The notes beneath the pieces are model-generated. The model saw only the letters and a list, made by a program, of their open reading frames with translations, was not told where the DNA came from and did no database searches. Of a stretch of 64,000 nt of DNA, positions 45,772 through 56,566 are shown one piece after another. The first letter of the stretch is position 1. Each line of letters starts with the position of its first letter. The DNA is from Taxawa tesnikishii (nom. ined.) (lineage: Eukaryota > Ascomycota > Dothideomycetes > Dothideales): NCBI GenBank assembly GCA_030247885.1, contig JAPDRO010000014.1:248001-312000 (forward strand). The letters are read 5' to 3'. The position numbers and the translations under genes are program-made.

Positions 45772-48700
45772 ATGCTTGCCAACCAAGACTCTCGCCTCTT
45801 GCCGGAGCCTGTCATTCGCGAGGCTGCGAGGAAAGGTGTTGATGTGCTTCTTCAGGATATAACTAGCCCCTCTGTAAAGTAAGGATCATGAAGCTGCACG
45901 ACATGATGGTCTGTAGACTTTTCGTATCTGTTCTCGCTCTTGAACATCTGCGGAACTAACTGTTCTGCAGTGACTATCGGAACCTGCTAGACTCTGCTAT
46001 CCTGACAGTAAACTGTGCTGAGGTGACCGCCTCCCATAGAGCGGCTGCTGTCAACCTGCTGTGCGCCGCCATACAGAAATGTGTGGCATCACCCGAACAG
46101 GGGGTTCGCTCCCTCATCTGGGAAGATGGGGTTTGGATGCGTTGCTTCGAAGTTTTCCTCATGCAGCACAACAGCGCAAAACCTAAGTTTATGAGGCAAC
46201 TCCTGGTCACACTGGCAGCCATCCTTTCCAGAACAGAGCAAGCAGACGTAAGACATGGCATCCATGATCGGCTGTTGGAGAGGCTTCTCCGTTTATTGCT
46301 GGATCCTACCGGCCACTCACCCGTCAAACCTGCCATGCAAGCGTTGACGCATTTTCTCGCCAAAGACATCTTACCTTTCAGTGCATTGCAAAGCACGTTC
46401 TGTGGCCTCAAAGACGCTGAAGACCATAGATCCGGTTCCTCATCGCTGGAAGAAATTCTGAACATGTTGTTACACTGGGCCGTGTTCGAAGATCTTGCCC
46501 CTACCGTTGGACAATTACTGCCAGTGTTGCTCGACAAAGCCCAACAAGACGATTTGGCCAGATCCGGAGAGCGTCATGAGCAGGGCGCAAGCTCCTCTCC
46601 CGTTGCGCCTTGGATTCGACCTGTACTTGCACAGATATCTGGGAAACCCGAGTTACTGGAGTGTTTCCGTTACTACATATTCCCAAGTATCTTCAAGCGT
46701 GGACTCAGGGACTTTTGTTGTTTTCTTGGATATCTGGGTCTTGACCAGACCTTTGGGACCGCGAAGGAGAAAGCAATGCAACCGAGCCCGGCACCTCCGA
46801 TGCTCACAGAAGATGTCCTTTTCTGCGCTCTTTCCGTTGGGAAAGAAGCAGGCCTCGTTCTTGAAGTGGACGGTCGACAGCATAAGACTCTCCACATGTC
46901 TGATACCACATTGTATCTACCTGATACTTTGCTTGGCAAGCTTCTGTCGCAAAAGTCTGCAAATGCTAGACTTTCCGGTTTATCTCTACTGATCTCATCG
47001 ACCTCCGCCATTAAACCGTTAACGCCAGGCTCTCTTCGTGTTCTTAAGCAGCACTTGCCTCACCTACACGCAGAAACCGATGCTGGTTTCCGAAGCGAGC
47101 TGTTCACTATGACCAAGCGTCTTATAGAGCGACTTCGAGCAGCGACCGCGACATTAGCGAAGCACAACAAGCGCGCCAACGCTTCGGATATAGCGGCAGA
47201 GCTCAATCTACACAGGTCTTTTGTATCGTGGTACCTCAGTTTCTTGCGAATGGAGCTCAGACCTACCGCGAGCTACCAGCGTCACATCTCATCTCTCAAG
47301 TGCTTGACCATAGTCCTAAGATCCGGCCTAGATCCCTTTGTATCAGAAACACATTATTCCAAATCAGCTGGCGGAGAGATACGATGGCCTTTTCAGATCT
47401 CAGTAGCGGATCCAGGCACCGTTCAAACATTGATCGGCTTGCTTCTGGACCCGTTTGATGATGTCCGGCTCACATCGGCTGGCGTCCTGAAGATAGTCAA
47501 CAGTAGTACGGCATCGTTTGATGGTTCAACCCAAACAGCTGCCACAGACTACCAGCCCATGCTCAGAGCTTTGACTAGGGCAGAGCGCTCCATGATGACC
47601 TCTGGCAGAGCAGATCACGCCGATGGAGTAGCGCATGTTTATGCAATCCTGTTTCAGCGTTCATCCATGGAAACACAGTCTGACAAAGAGTGGTGGTTCT
47701 CCAAGACGAAGGTACTGGATCATCTCGTCACGAAGATTGAGAACACCACACGCATTGCAAGTGATGATCTCCTCACTGCAGTCAACGGCAATCCGCTACA
47801 TGGCTTGTTCTCAAGCGTTCGGTGGGTTCTCACAACTCGCTACCCAACTTGAATGCTAAAGTGTGTGAAGGTATATCCTCGAGCAACCTGGCTTCTACTC
47901 AGTAGTTGCGGCGGACAAGTCGAACTCGGTAGTCTGGCAGAGTCTACACCGTCGTCTATATCAATCTTTGCGGAACGTTTGGTCCTGCGTACATCCAATC
48001 CTCTGCAATGATGCACCAGAGGGATATACCCCGGATGAATTAGACGAGGAAGCCGATATCACCACTAAGGATGTCCTGAGTTATTGCTGGAGGGCTCTAA
48101 GAGAAGCAAGGTAAATACCAGAACCGAGGATGAGTACATTTATTAATTGGCTTAGCCTTCTTCTGCGCACTCTTGTAATGAGATGTCCTTTGGAAAGCAA
48201 TGATTCCGCGCTCATGACGGCTGATCAATTGCGAGAACTTGGTAATCTATGCTTTACTGAGTTGGCCGAACTGCGCCATCGTGGTGCCTTTTCCACCGTT
48301 GCGCAGACATTCGTGGCCTGCTGCAGCGTGTGTCGGAATGTTGAACAGTCTTCAGATGGCATTCTTAGTGACTGGTACAACGTAAGTGTACAAAGGTCCT
48401 GTGTATGCGTCCCCTTCTAACGCATCATTCAGCGGACGCTGCTATGCATCCAGAACAGAGCCACAATCAACACACGTCGTTCAGCAGGTATACCTTCTCT
48501 GATTACCGGAATACTCGCAGCCGAGGTAGCAGACGGACTGTTGTTTGGCAAGGCAATAACAGACCTTTCAAGCGAAGCTCGGAAGCCGGTTGTGGCTGGG
48601 TCCGACGAGGGCAGCGGTCTTCCACAGGTTCATGCCTTGAATTGTCTGAAAGACATCTTCAAGAACTCGAAGCTCGGCGAGCGCTCTCAGATCCATGTAG

Positions 48701-51013
48701 CTCCAGCACTCGATCTTGCAGCGGACTGCTTGTCATCTGATGTGTGAGTTGTTGTCGTACCCGTTCAGTAAGAGCTGAGTTAACGGACGTAGCTGGGCTG
48801 TCCGCAATTGCGGCTTGATGCTCTTCCGAGCTCTCATAGACCGCTTGCTAGGTACCAACGATGCTTATGACGAAGACGACGCACCGACACAAGCAGCCCT
48901 TTCCCATCTCGAGATTCCAAACCTCATGAATGTCATCATTCGGCTTCTCTCCCCAGAAATTTCAGCACACGGGCTTCAAGCATCCTCGAAAGGAACCGAA
49001 GCCGTATTCCCTGCGTTGCAATTGCTGCAGCGAGCGATGCCTCCAGCGGATCGTCTGCCCGAAGTGATGAAAGCGGTACTGCAGCTTACAGAGAGTCCAC
49101 AGTGGCATGTCAGAGACAAGGCTGCACGCACATATGCTTTGCTTGCTCAATTTAGGGAGCCACCAAGAGAAATTGAGAGATCGTTGGTACCGACATCGAG
49201 CAGCCAGAACTCTCTTCACGGTTCTTTGCTCTGTGCTAAGTACATTTTCCAGAAAGCTAGGAAGCATTTGACGGGGCAAGGCAAGTGTCATTCGCTTGGC
49301 TCTGGAACGTACTTTAACAGGTCATAGAACTACAAAGGATCGACGAGGTAATTCAAGAGGCAGCTCCATCCATGTTCCAAAGCAACGATTGCCCCTTCAC
49401 TAGGGCTGCTTTCGTCGAGCTAGACACAATGATTGCACAAGCGGCACTTCAACTGGGAATCGACCAAGGTAGGCTCAGGTGAAAAGCGGGTATGAGAAAG
49501 ACACGGCTAATTGCTGCAGCCCACAAAGTGGTCTACTGGGCTGAACTGGAGAATGGTGCCGTGAGCGGTCGTTTCGCAGAGCAGTCCGCCCTGCGACAGT
49601 CCCTGGCCCGCGCCACAATGCATTACCAAGGTTTCACACTCTCCCGTAATCCGCAGGCCGGTTACGCTTTCCGGCACCTGCTGCACCTGGCAATGCATGA
49701 TCCGGATGCCTGCATCGCAGGGCTTCGTGAGGCAGTTGCACTAATAAAGTCGTCGCCGCAATGGCGTGATTGGTCCGGCAGACAGTTGACCAAAATCTGT
49801 TTCAATCTTCTGCACGACCCGGAAGTCGACTTCGAGGTGAAGTCCGCCGCGCAGACTGTGCTGCTCGCCTTGCTTGATGTCGGTGACCCTGGCTTAACTG
49901 CTGCGACTCTTTTCCGCAACGAAGACAAGTTGCCGCAGACATGCGCCAGTGAGCCCCCACTCTATACCGAAGGAGCTCTGCAACTGGAAGGCGCATTCTT
50001 TGAGGCTAGATTGGGCGCCTCGACGGGATTGAGTCCAGTTCCGGAACTAATTCCTCGACTCCTCTCATGGATCTACAGGTTTACCAAGTCGCTGGATTAC
50101 GACAATGTGAGTGTTCACCGTACTAGTGAAGCTCGTCACGATGCTGATCCTCTCTTAGCCGCTTGACGCACGGATTGCTGCGGCTCAGGCTGTAAGGCAG
50201 TTAGATTCTAGCCTGTCCGCCTTAATAACTATGCCCGAACTGGCAGAATGCTTGCTGCGATTCTGCGTTGCCGTATACGACCTGACCGTGGATGACGACG
50301 ACGATGTTCGGAACATTGGAGCAAACGTAGCGTGTCGCGTTCTCTCCGCTGCTGGTATGCACACTGGAGGCAACGACATGGTGCCCTTGTTAGCTGGCGT
50401 ACGTCTTGCGGAATATATGGCCAAACGATTCCGAAAATGGGAGGGTCTAGCCCAGATCGCTCTGTCAAGACTAGTGGACAACAGTAACAATGATGGAAAT
50501 GTCACATCGGTTGAGGATCTCCTAGCAAAGGCGCGCAAACAAGATACCGCGCTCTTCATCCAGGAGAAACAGAACTTGTTCATCGATGAGGCTAGAGAAG
50601 CGAGGCTCTGGTCCAACGTGCTCCTCGCTCTCTCTGTCAAGGCAGTGTCTTCCCTTGCCGCAAGCAGTTTGACGGAGTGGACACTTGCCGGACTCGACGT
50701 ACTTAGGACCGCAGTTGAAGAAGAAGCGGACGGAGCGCTCGGGTGGACAAGGGATGCTGAAGTCTTCAAGATTGGCTTGCAAGTCATATACGCAGCGGAA
50801 GTCCTGATCTTACTGCGGGAGAAGACAAAGAAGGTTACTGTCGCTGGCTCGCAGATCAAGTTGAAGCTGTTGGGATTGCTGGAAGTAGGCCGGAAGAGTG
50901 AGATGAATATGCTTTGGCAGGAACAGATCGAGAAGGTGTTGGAGCGGGCAGTGATTAGGAGGTTGCGCAGGTTGGATGGTGCTCTGATGATGGCGTCATC
51001 GCGGATACAGTAG
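45772..51013 (+). CDS. TRM732: Trm732/THADA-type HEAT-repeat protein (tRNA 2'-O-methylation partner)
   Basis: Nine exons: 45772-45878, 45971-47821, 47871-48110, 48156-48381, 48433-48743, 48793-49284, 49321-49468, 49520-50106 and 50159-51013. The total is about 1,605 residues. The DUF2428 core includes RRSAGIPSLITGILAAE, then WAVRNCGLMLFRALIDRLLG completed across an intron. It continues as an all-helical HEAT array to VRNIGANVACRVLS and the end. Yeast Trm732 partners Trm7 for 2'-O-methylation of residue 32 in tRNA. The start at 45772 (MLANQDSRLLPEPVIREAAR) gives a shorter N terminus than some relatives, so an upstream exon is possible. Exon 6 needs one extra base at the four-G run 49273-49276 to read LTGARQ into VIELQRIDEV. 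That intron would be just 36 nt, which is unusual. Confidence 0.9.
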
Positions 51014-51249
51014 GTAGACAGGTGAAGTGAGCGTCGCTTGTTTACACTCGTCTTTCACAAACGCATTCAAATTTGATAGCATAAACGAGCTATCCGCAAC
51101 ATCCAAAAGCCCTCCCGCACTGTGTGAATGCAACAAAACGCTCCCTTCCCAATATCGGCCTCCTCAAGATTTCTTTCTCCATTCTCGCCTCTTCTACTGC
51201 TACACCAAATTCCTCGGAGTAGATCCTCCATTCCGCTAGTTCCTTCAAC

Positions 51250-51396
51250 ATGCGAGCCGTCCACGTCGTCGTCCTGATCGTCTTCCTGCTCATCGCCTGC
51301 GCGCTCCTGTTCTGGTTCTGGTTCACGCGCAGCATCAACAAGGACGTCGAGCGCACAATCAGGGCGCGCGAGGAACTCGGTACGGAAGGCGCTTGA
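51250..51396 (+). CDS. Tiny single-pass membrane protein (48 residues)
   Basis: The open frame from the ATG at 51250 encodes 48 residues. A hydrophobic helix (VVVLIVFLLIACALLFWFWF) is followed by a basic and acidic amphipathic tail (TRSINKDVERTIRAREELG). The strong membrane segment and charged tail look like a real short membrane protein rather than chance. The start context is AACATGC. It lies 240 bp downstream of TRM732. No homologue comes to mind, and no function can be given. Confidence 0.55.
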   Translation: MRAVHVVVLIVFLLIACALLFWFWFTRSINKDVERTIRAREELGTEGA

Positions 51397-51992
51397 TCAG
51401 CGGGAAACATGTAAGCCTTGGTTTGGTAGAAAACGAGGATCTTGGAAATGGGTTTTTTTGCTAAGTGCGGTTGAATGGTGGAATGCGGACGTGAACGGCA
51501 TGCACTGGCGTGGAGAGTTTCGAATAAGAAACGAGATGACGAGACGGAAAGTTTTGGGAGCACACCTCCTCCAAGGCTTATGACAGTGTGTAAACCCGGG
51601 CTCGTCTTTTCCGTATAGCTTGTGCGATGAGTGGCTGACTGACGCAGGTTTGTTAGGGTGGTAGGGATGCGTTGAGCGGTTGATTGCCCGTACGACAGGG
51701 ATCTTGAAGAAAGAAAAAGGCAAACGAGCAAATGATCTGCCTAGACTTTTTGATCTCGGCTGCAGTTTAGCACGCACCGCTCTTTAGCAAACAGATCCAC
51801 TACCTACGCATAGGTATAAAGCACAGATCTGCCATCTCTGAGCAGCGCAACTTAGCAATCACAATCCTAGTCCCTCTTGCACTTCCCGTGCTTCCAGTGT
51901 CAGCCCTTCCGCGTCTGCTGACAACCTTTTGTGTTAACCAAGCATACCAGCAGCATTAGCATCAGCATCTCACCTTCCCTGGGATCAAGAAC
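51397..51992. other. Intergenic, 0.6 kb
   Basis: A TATAAA at 51815-51820 lies about 170 bp upstream of the next start, followed by C/T-rich leader sequence with CAGCAT repeats near 51950. No other gene was seen. Confidence 0.5.
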
Positions 51993-52204
51993 ATGCCACC
52001 ATCACCGGCCCTCCGCCAGGCCTACAGCACCCCGTACGATTTCTCAGACATGGCTTATGCCGGCGAACAGGGATCTGCGATTGCAACAAGCTCTGGAAGT
52101 GGCAGGTCGGCTTGGCAGTTCCGCTGGCCGTCTTTGCGTTTCTGACGGTGCTGCTGTGTTGGCGTGCGTTGGAGAGACGGCGACCGGCGGCGCCAGCGAA
52201 ATGA
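51993..52204 (+). CDS. Small tail-anchored-type membrane protein (about 70 residues)
   Basis: Reading starts at the ATG at 51993 (MPPSPALRQAYSTPYDFSDM). It needs one extra base at the three-G run 52070-52072 to pass from AYAGEQG into ICDCNKLWKWQVGLAVPLAV, a membrane helix continuing FAFLTVLLCWRALERRR, and ends at 52204. Without the extra base the frame closes earlier in sequence lacking any hydrophobic segment. An N-out/C-in helix flanked by a basic ERRR tail is typical of small fungal membrane proteins. The family is unknown. The call depends on the window-wide pattern of under-called runs, hence the moderate confidence. Confidence 0.5.
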
Positions 52205-52505
52205 AAGAGTTCTTGGGAACGACCGGGTTGTGAAGATGGATAAAATGAAGCGTTGATGTGTTCCACGGGGAAAAACAAGACGACACAGAAAGAAGAACTT
52301 CGGATACTACGGAGATTCAACAAGGATATTGCTATCATTGTTGGGGAGAGGGAGAGTAAAAGACGAAGAAACGTGCATAGCGCATACACAACGCGGATTT
52401 TGCTTCTCCAACGCACTACTACCTTTGAATACAATCATGTGTGGCATCAACATAGATCTGCCTTTCCACTCACCAAACCATCCCCACTCTTCAAGGTTCC
52501 ATTTC
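52205..52505. other. Intergenic, between convergent genes
   Basis: This 301-bp stretch holds the facing 3' UTRs. No gene was seen. Confidence 0.5.
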
Positions 52506-53039
52506 TTACCGGACATCCAATCCCCTCGCGGTATTCAAAGCCTTGCCAGCGAACCAGAACAGTCTGATAACGGTCACGTTGCCAGCCCACCAAAGCACAC
52601 TCCTGACATAACTCGCCCTCTTTTCCTCAATCTGAGCGTACGCGAGCAGATACGCCGCCCTGACAAGCGTGTAGACCAGCCCGTACTTGTTCACCATGCC
52701 CTGATCCAGGCCCGCGAGCACGGCGAACACCATGCCCGCGGCAAAGAACGGAAAGTGCTCGACCGCGTTCTCGTGCGCCGCCTGCTGCCTTTCCAGCTTG
52801 TCCAATTGCCGCTGGGTCATCTTGCCGGAGCGCACGGCTTCGGGTCCGTACTTGCGTAGGTCGCCGCGGGGCGAGACGTTGTTGTCGATGCCCAGCATCA
52901 TCTTCTGGATCCGCGCCGAGCCGACGACGTAGGAGAGGAGGAAGTTGGCGATGATGAAATGCGAGGTGTAGGACGGGATTGGCGTCGGGGAGAGCGTCGG
53001 TGCGGCGCGGAGCCCGAGCCGTGTCAGGAGATCTGACAT
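52506..53039 (-). CDS. MAPEG-family membrane protein
   Basis: A single exon of 177 residues starts at the ATG at 53039 (MSDLLTRLGLRAAPTLS). An upstream in-frame extension was rejected because it runs into promoter sequence. The MAPEG signature is present: KLERQQAAHENAVEHFPFFA with the conserved Arg, Asn and Glu positions. Helices include FIIANFLLSYVVGSARIQ, AGMVFAVLAGLDQG and VYTLVRAAYLLAYAQ. The family groups glutathione- and eicosanoid-related membrane enzymes (mGST, LTC4 synthase). Fungal members of this short type are uncharacterised. No frame break is seen. Confidence 0.88.
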   Translation of the reverse strand: MSDLLTRLGLRAAPTLSPTPIPSYTSHFIIANFLLSYVVGSARIQKMMLGIDNNVSPRGDLRKYGPEAVRSGKMTQRQLDKLERQQAAHENAVEHFPFFAAGMVFAVLAGLDQGMVNKYGLVYTLVRAAYLLAYAQIEEKRASYVRSVLWWAGNVTVIRLFWFAGKALNTARGLDVR

Positions 53040-53460
53040 CTGGATGGGGTGGGTCAGTCCGGCCCGGTGAGACGGTAGGCAGATTGTGTGTCGGGTACGG
53101 CGTACATTGTTTGGTTGTCTAAGTACTGTATTGCATGTGATGGTGCGGTGGAAGATAGCTATACAGATGGCAGGTTTGAGGCGGAAGAGGGGAAGCTCGA
53201 GCTGTGGTCGATTGGCATGCTTCCTACTTGTCAACCAGCTCAAACGGCTGCCTGGACTCTGAGGCAATTCTGTTTCAAATCACATGCAATGGTTTGGCCT
53301 TTGGATGGCTTTTCTGTAAATTTCTGAACGTTGTTCTTGTACAGGAGGTGATGGTGTTGAGTACTTGGTTTCCATCTCGTGGCATGTAAGCGTACAGGTC
53401 ATAGCAATACCCCACCAGCCCCTTCTGAAGATACCGCTAGCAACATATGTTTTACATCCC
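53040..53460. other. Intergenic, 0.4 kb
   Basis: This stretch holds the promoter of the MAPEG gene and the 3' UTR of IPI3; both genes lie on minus. No gene or repeat was seen. Confidence 0.5.
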
Positions 53461-55342
53461 TTATCCCTTTACGCTATCCGTACTCCCCTCCTCCCCTTCG
53501 TCGTCGTTGTCGTCGTCGTCGACCTCCTCCTCCTCCTCCTCCTCCTCCTCCTCACCGCCACTACTCTCCGCGTACTCGCCCGTCTTCCCCAGGCGTTGCC
53601 AGGCCCTGTCACTCCTTTCAACACTGCGCGCCTCTCTCTCACTCCTCGCCTTCGCCTCCCTCCGCGTCTCCTTAACCAGCGTCTTTTTCTCCGCCCTCAG
53701 CCGTTCCATTTGCTCGAAACTCGCCCGCTGCACCCGGCGCAGCGCATCCAGCTCCTCGCGCAGCTGCGCATTCTGCTGTTCCAAGAGCAAGGTGGGTGTT
53801 GGGGACGAGGAACGCGGATCCAGAGCCATGAAATCCTCACTTTCTTCGGACGGGAAGGAGGGAAGGGGCCCGCTGCGACGGGGATGGGTGTTGTTGGAAG
53901 TGATGCTGGGTCCGACGCCGACGCCGACGCCGACGCCTGCGGTGAGGCTGCTGAGTTCATGCAGGCCGGCCTTTAGAAGAGAAGAGGGGAACACGGGGTG
54001 TGTGAGCGCGGATTCAAAGTCGAGGTGTCCTGCAGGAGCTGCGAAGAGCGGTTCCGAGGCGGAGAACGAGGGTAAGGGAAGTGTGGTGAGGGACTGTGTG
54101 GTTATGTTGTAAGCGCCAGGAACCAGGCCGTCCGTGCCGGCATCGAAGGCACCGAAGCGCGGTTTGGAGATTGCGTGGTGTTTTAGCGTTGGAGGTGTAG
54201 AAGAAAGGAGGCCTGAGACGGGCTGATAAACAATGTTGGTCACGGGCCCCGGAAGTGGTATTGAGGTCAGGTCGGAGGAGTAGCGTCCGGTACCTACATC
54301 CCATTGCAGGATTCTCCCGGATGAATGGCCGGTTAGAAGGGTGGTGCCGTCATAGCTGATGCTCATGCTCTGTGTCGATCCGACGTCTATCGGGGAGGCT
54401 TCCAGCGTGTCGCAGCGGGCGGCTGCACTGGTTTGTATGCTTGCGCCTCGTCGTGCAGTGCGCTTTGAATCGACTGTCCTTCGACAGGGGCGAAGCTCGC
54501 GCCGTAAAAGTCCAACATCTGTATGCTGCCGTCTTCGTAGCCAGTATAGAAAGCCCGATCGGCTGGATCGATGGTCAGACATTGCGGTATAGAGGGTAGC
54601 AGAATTGTCCGAAGAGCGTTTCCGGAGTGGTAGTCCCACACTATACACGTGCTATCTCGACTTGCAGATATTGCTATGTTGCAGAAGCTCGAGCTGTGGC
54701 CAAGCACCAAGGTGATAACTCCACCACGGTGCATCGAGAGCGTGTGCAAAGGCACATGTTGCGAAGGCTGGCCAGAGGTGTAGGTTGAGGAGAACGAGAG
54801 TAGCGAAGGAAGTGACCATACATGGACGTACGAGTCTTCTGAGCCCGAAAGAAGGAAGTTGGACGTTGGATCCACACCCAGCGTTGTTACGGGCTGTAGA
54901 TGTGCCTGCGATGTAGTGATTTGGCGACCAGTGCATACCTTTACAGGCGTTTTAGTAAAGACGTCGCGCGCAAGCAGAATTTGCTTCGGTATCAACGCAC
55001 CTCCCACAAGAATATCCTGCCCGTATCCGTTCCCAGAATAAGAACTGTATCCTCACAAGCCAGCGCAATGCATCTTACTCTTTCTGGAAAGGGCACGACA
55101 GCCTCCTGGTTCCCCTTGTCCCTGCTGTAAACATGCACAACGGCCTTTTCTGCCTGCGCGGCAAATATGTGCGATGCGCTCACGGCAAGACAGTTTTGCG
55201 GCGTTGCGCTCTTCTTGAAGAGAGCGCGCTGGGCGGTGTGAGGCTGGGCCTCGTAGACGAATACGGCGGCATCTTTGGCGACGTGCGTGTTCGTTGTCGT
55301 GTTTGGGGTGGATATGGAGGCGACGAAGTGCTCTTGGAGCAT
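53461..55342 (-). CDS. IPI3: Pre-rRNA-processing WD40 protein Ipi3 (WDR18)
   Basis: Exons are 55001-55342 and 53461-54938, with a 62-nt intron (GTGCGT...AAAG), about 606 residues. WD40 repeats begin near residue 30. They include FLWEVCTGRQITTSQAHLQP across the intron, SNFLLSGSEDSYVHVWSLPS, ISASRDSTCIVWDYHSG and ISYDGTTLLTGHSSGRILQW. The C terminus is a long coiled coil (QNAQLREELDALRRVQRASF) ending in a poly-Glu/Asp tail. Ipi3 works with Rix1, Ipi1 and Rea1 in 60S ribosomal subunit maturation and in pre-replicative complexes. The frame moves by one base at the three-G run 54417-54419 (KPVQPP to RCDTLEASPIDVG). GVGVGVGVG near 53911-53938 is a GCC/GAC triplet expansion. The start at 55342 (MLQEHFVASIS) fits the family. 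Confidence 0.92.
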
Positions 55343-55549
55343 CTTGGGAGCAAGAGAATTTCTGCCAGCGCAGTGAAAGGAACGTACCAATGAGCGATGG
55401 CTCGGGAGATTTGCCGACGGCCGATCTTTTCTGCTCGATCCGAAAACCCTGAAGAACTCTAAAAGGCGATGATATAATAATAACGGCGCAGAGGTAGGAG
55501 AATAGGAGGGCGAGAGATATAAGGATTCTGCTCTGCTATCCGATCGCAC
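55343..55549. promoter_or_regulatory. Short bidirectional promoter, IPI3 and the NIF3-like gene
   Basis: Only 207 bp separate the two start codons. AT-rich sequence with TATAAT-like elements lies at 55471-55484, and TATAAGG is at 55518-55524, about 26-32 bp upstream of the NIF3-like ATG. Shared regulation is plausible. Confidence 0.6.
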
Positions 55550-56566
55550 ATGTACATTATCTCGCGCATGTGGTCTGTTGCCAGGCGCATGTCAAGCCCA
55601 AGAGCCAGGATGTCGACCTCTGCTCCTGCTCATGTCCCGGCAGCAGCTCCGGTTCCGCCCCTCTATGCCCAGCCTCCACCACCATTGCCTCCGACTGTGG
55701 CCACGTTGACAGCCTTCCTGGCCTCTTTCTTCCCACTGAAACCAAAGGATGTCCCCTTTCGCTACCACATCCCGAGATCGCCGGGGGTTGAGTCGACGCC
55801 CGCGCCAAGGCTCGTTCGATGCGTTCTCAGCATCACACCAACCAGAGGCGTCTATGAGGCACTGCATCGCGGCTCAGATTCTCCGCCTCTGGCTTTCCTG
55901 CATCGGCCCTTCGGTTTGGACAGATGGAAAGTTCCGCGAGGCAGCACAGTTTTGAGTTCCCATGTCGGCTTCGATGAGGTGCTTACCACAGGCTGGAATA
56001 CCGCTCTCGCATCGCGCCTGGGGATAGATGTTGCAGACAGTGTGTGCCTACAAGGCTACAAGGGCGACCCGGAGCGACGCATTGGTCTTGTGGGAGGCGT
56101 TGACAGCAGCCTTGAGGATCTGATTGGCACCATTTCCCACGAATTCAGGTGCTCTCCAGAAGTTCACGGAGTGTCTGACGACGAGATCGTTTCGCAAAGG
56201 ATCACCGCTGTCGCCATCATGAACGCTTTTCACCCAGATGAGGTCAACAGAGTCATGGAAGCCGCTCACAAGAAAGGCTGGCTTCCATATGGTCCGACCG
56301 ATGGATCTACAGTCTTGTATCTCACCGGCCAACCACGAGAAGCCGGATTAGCTGCAACGCGAGAGAAAGGTATGAAGGTGATCTGCGTTGGGCACCGTGA
56401 GTGCGAACAATGGGGTATCAGCTATCTGGCCTCGCGGGTGCGGTCAGAATTTCCCATGATAGAAGTGGAAGAAATTCACGAAGAAGAGGAGAAGACCATT
56501 CGGCCACAGCGTCAATCAAAAGGACCAACAAATGCACCACCTGCCATACGAGGGCCTTCGGTATGA
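55550..56566 (+). CDS. NIF3/DUF34-like protein
   Basis: A single exon of 338 residues starts at 55550 (MYIISRMWSVARRM). Internal Met codons at the DNA for MSSPRAR and MSTSAPA are alternative starts, and the longer form could act as a presequence. Fungal NIF3-like landmarks are LAFLHRPFGLDRW, SSHVGFDEVLTTGWNTALAS and, near the C terminus, VICVGHRECEQWGISYLASR. NIF3/DUF34 proteins usually bind two metals through His/Asp/Glu; here the HHP motif is reduced to LHRP, as in fungal relatives I remember. The family is widely conserved but its reaction is unsettled. The C-terminal tail is acidic then basic. No frame break is seen. Confidence 0.72.
   Translation: MYIISRMWSVARRMSSPRARMSTSAPAHVPAAAPVPPLYAQPPPPLPPTVATLTAFLASFFPLKPKDVPFRYHIPRSPGVESTPAPRLVRCVLSITPTRGVYEALHRGSDSPPLAFLHRPFGLDRWKVPRGSTVLSSHVGFDEVLTTGWNTALASRLGIDVADSVCLQGYKGDPERRIGLVGGVDSSLEDLIGTISHEFRCSPEVHGVSDDEIVSQRITAVAIMNAFHPDEVNRVMEAAHKKGWLPYGPTDGSTVLYLTGQPREAGLAATREKGMKVICVGHRECEQWGISYLASRVRSEFPMIEVEEIHEEEEKTIRPQRQSKGPTNAPPAIRGPSV

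Noticed and set aside
53521-53554. Long CTC triplet run as a separate microsatellite
   Set aside because: It encodes the poly-Glu tail of IPI3 and is part of that coding sequence.
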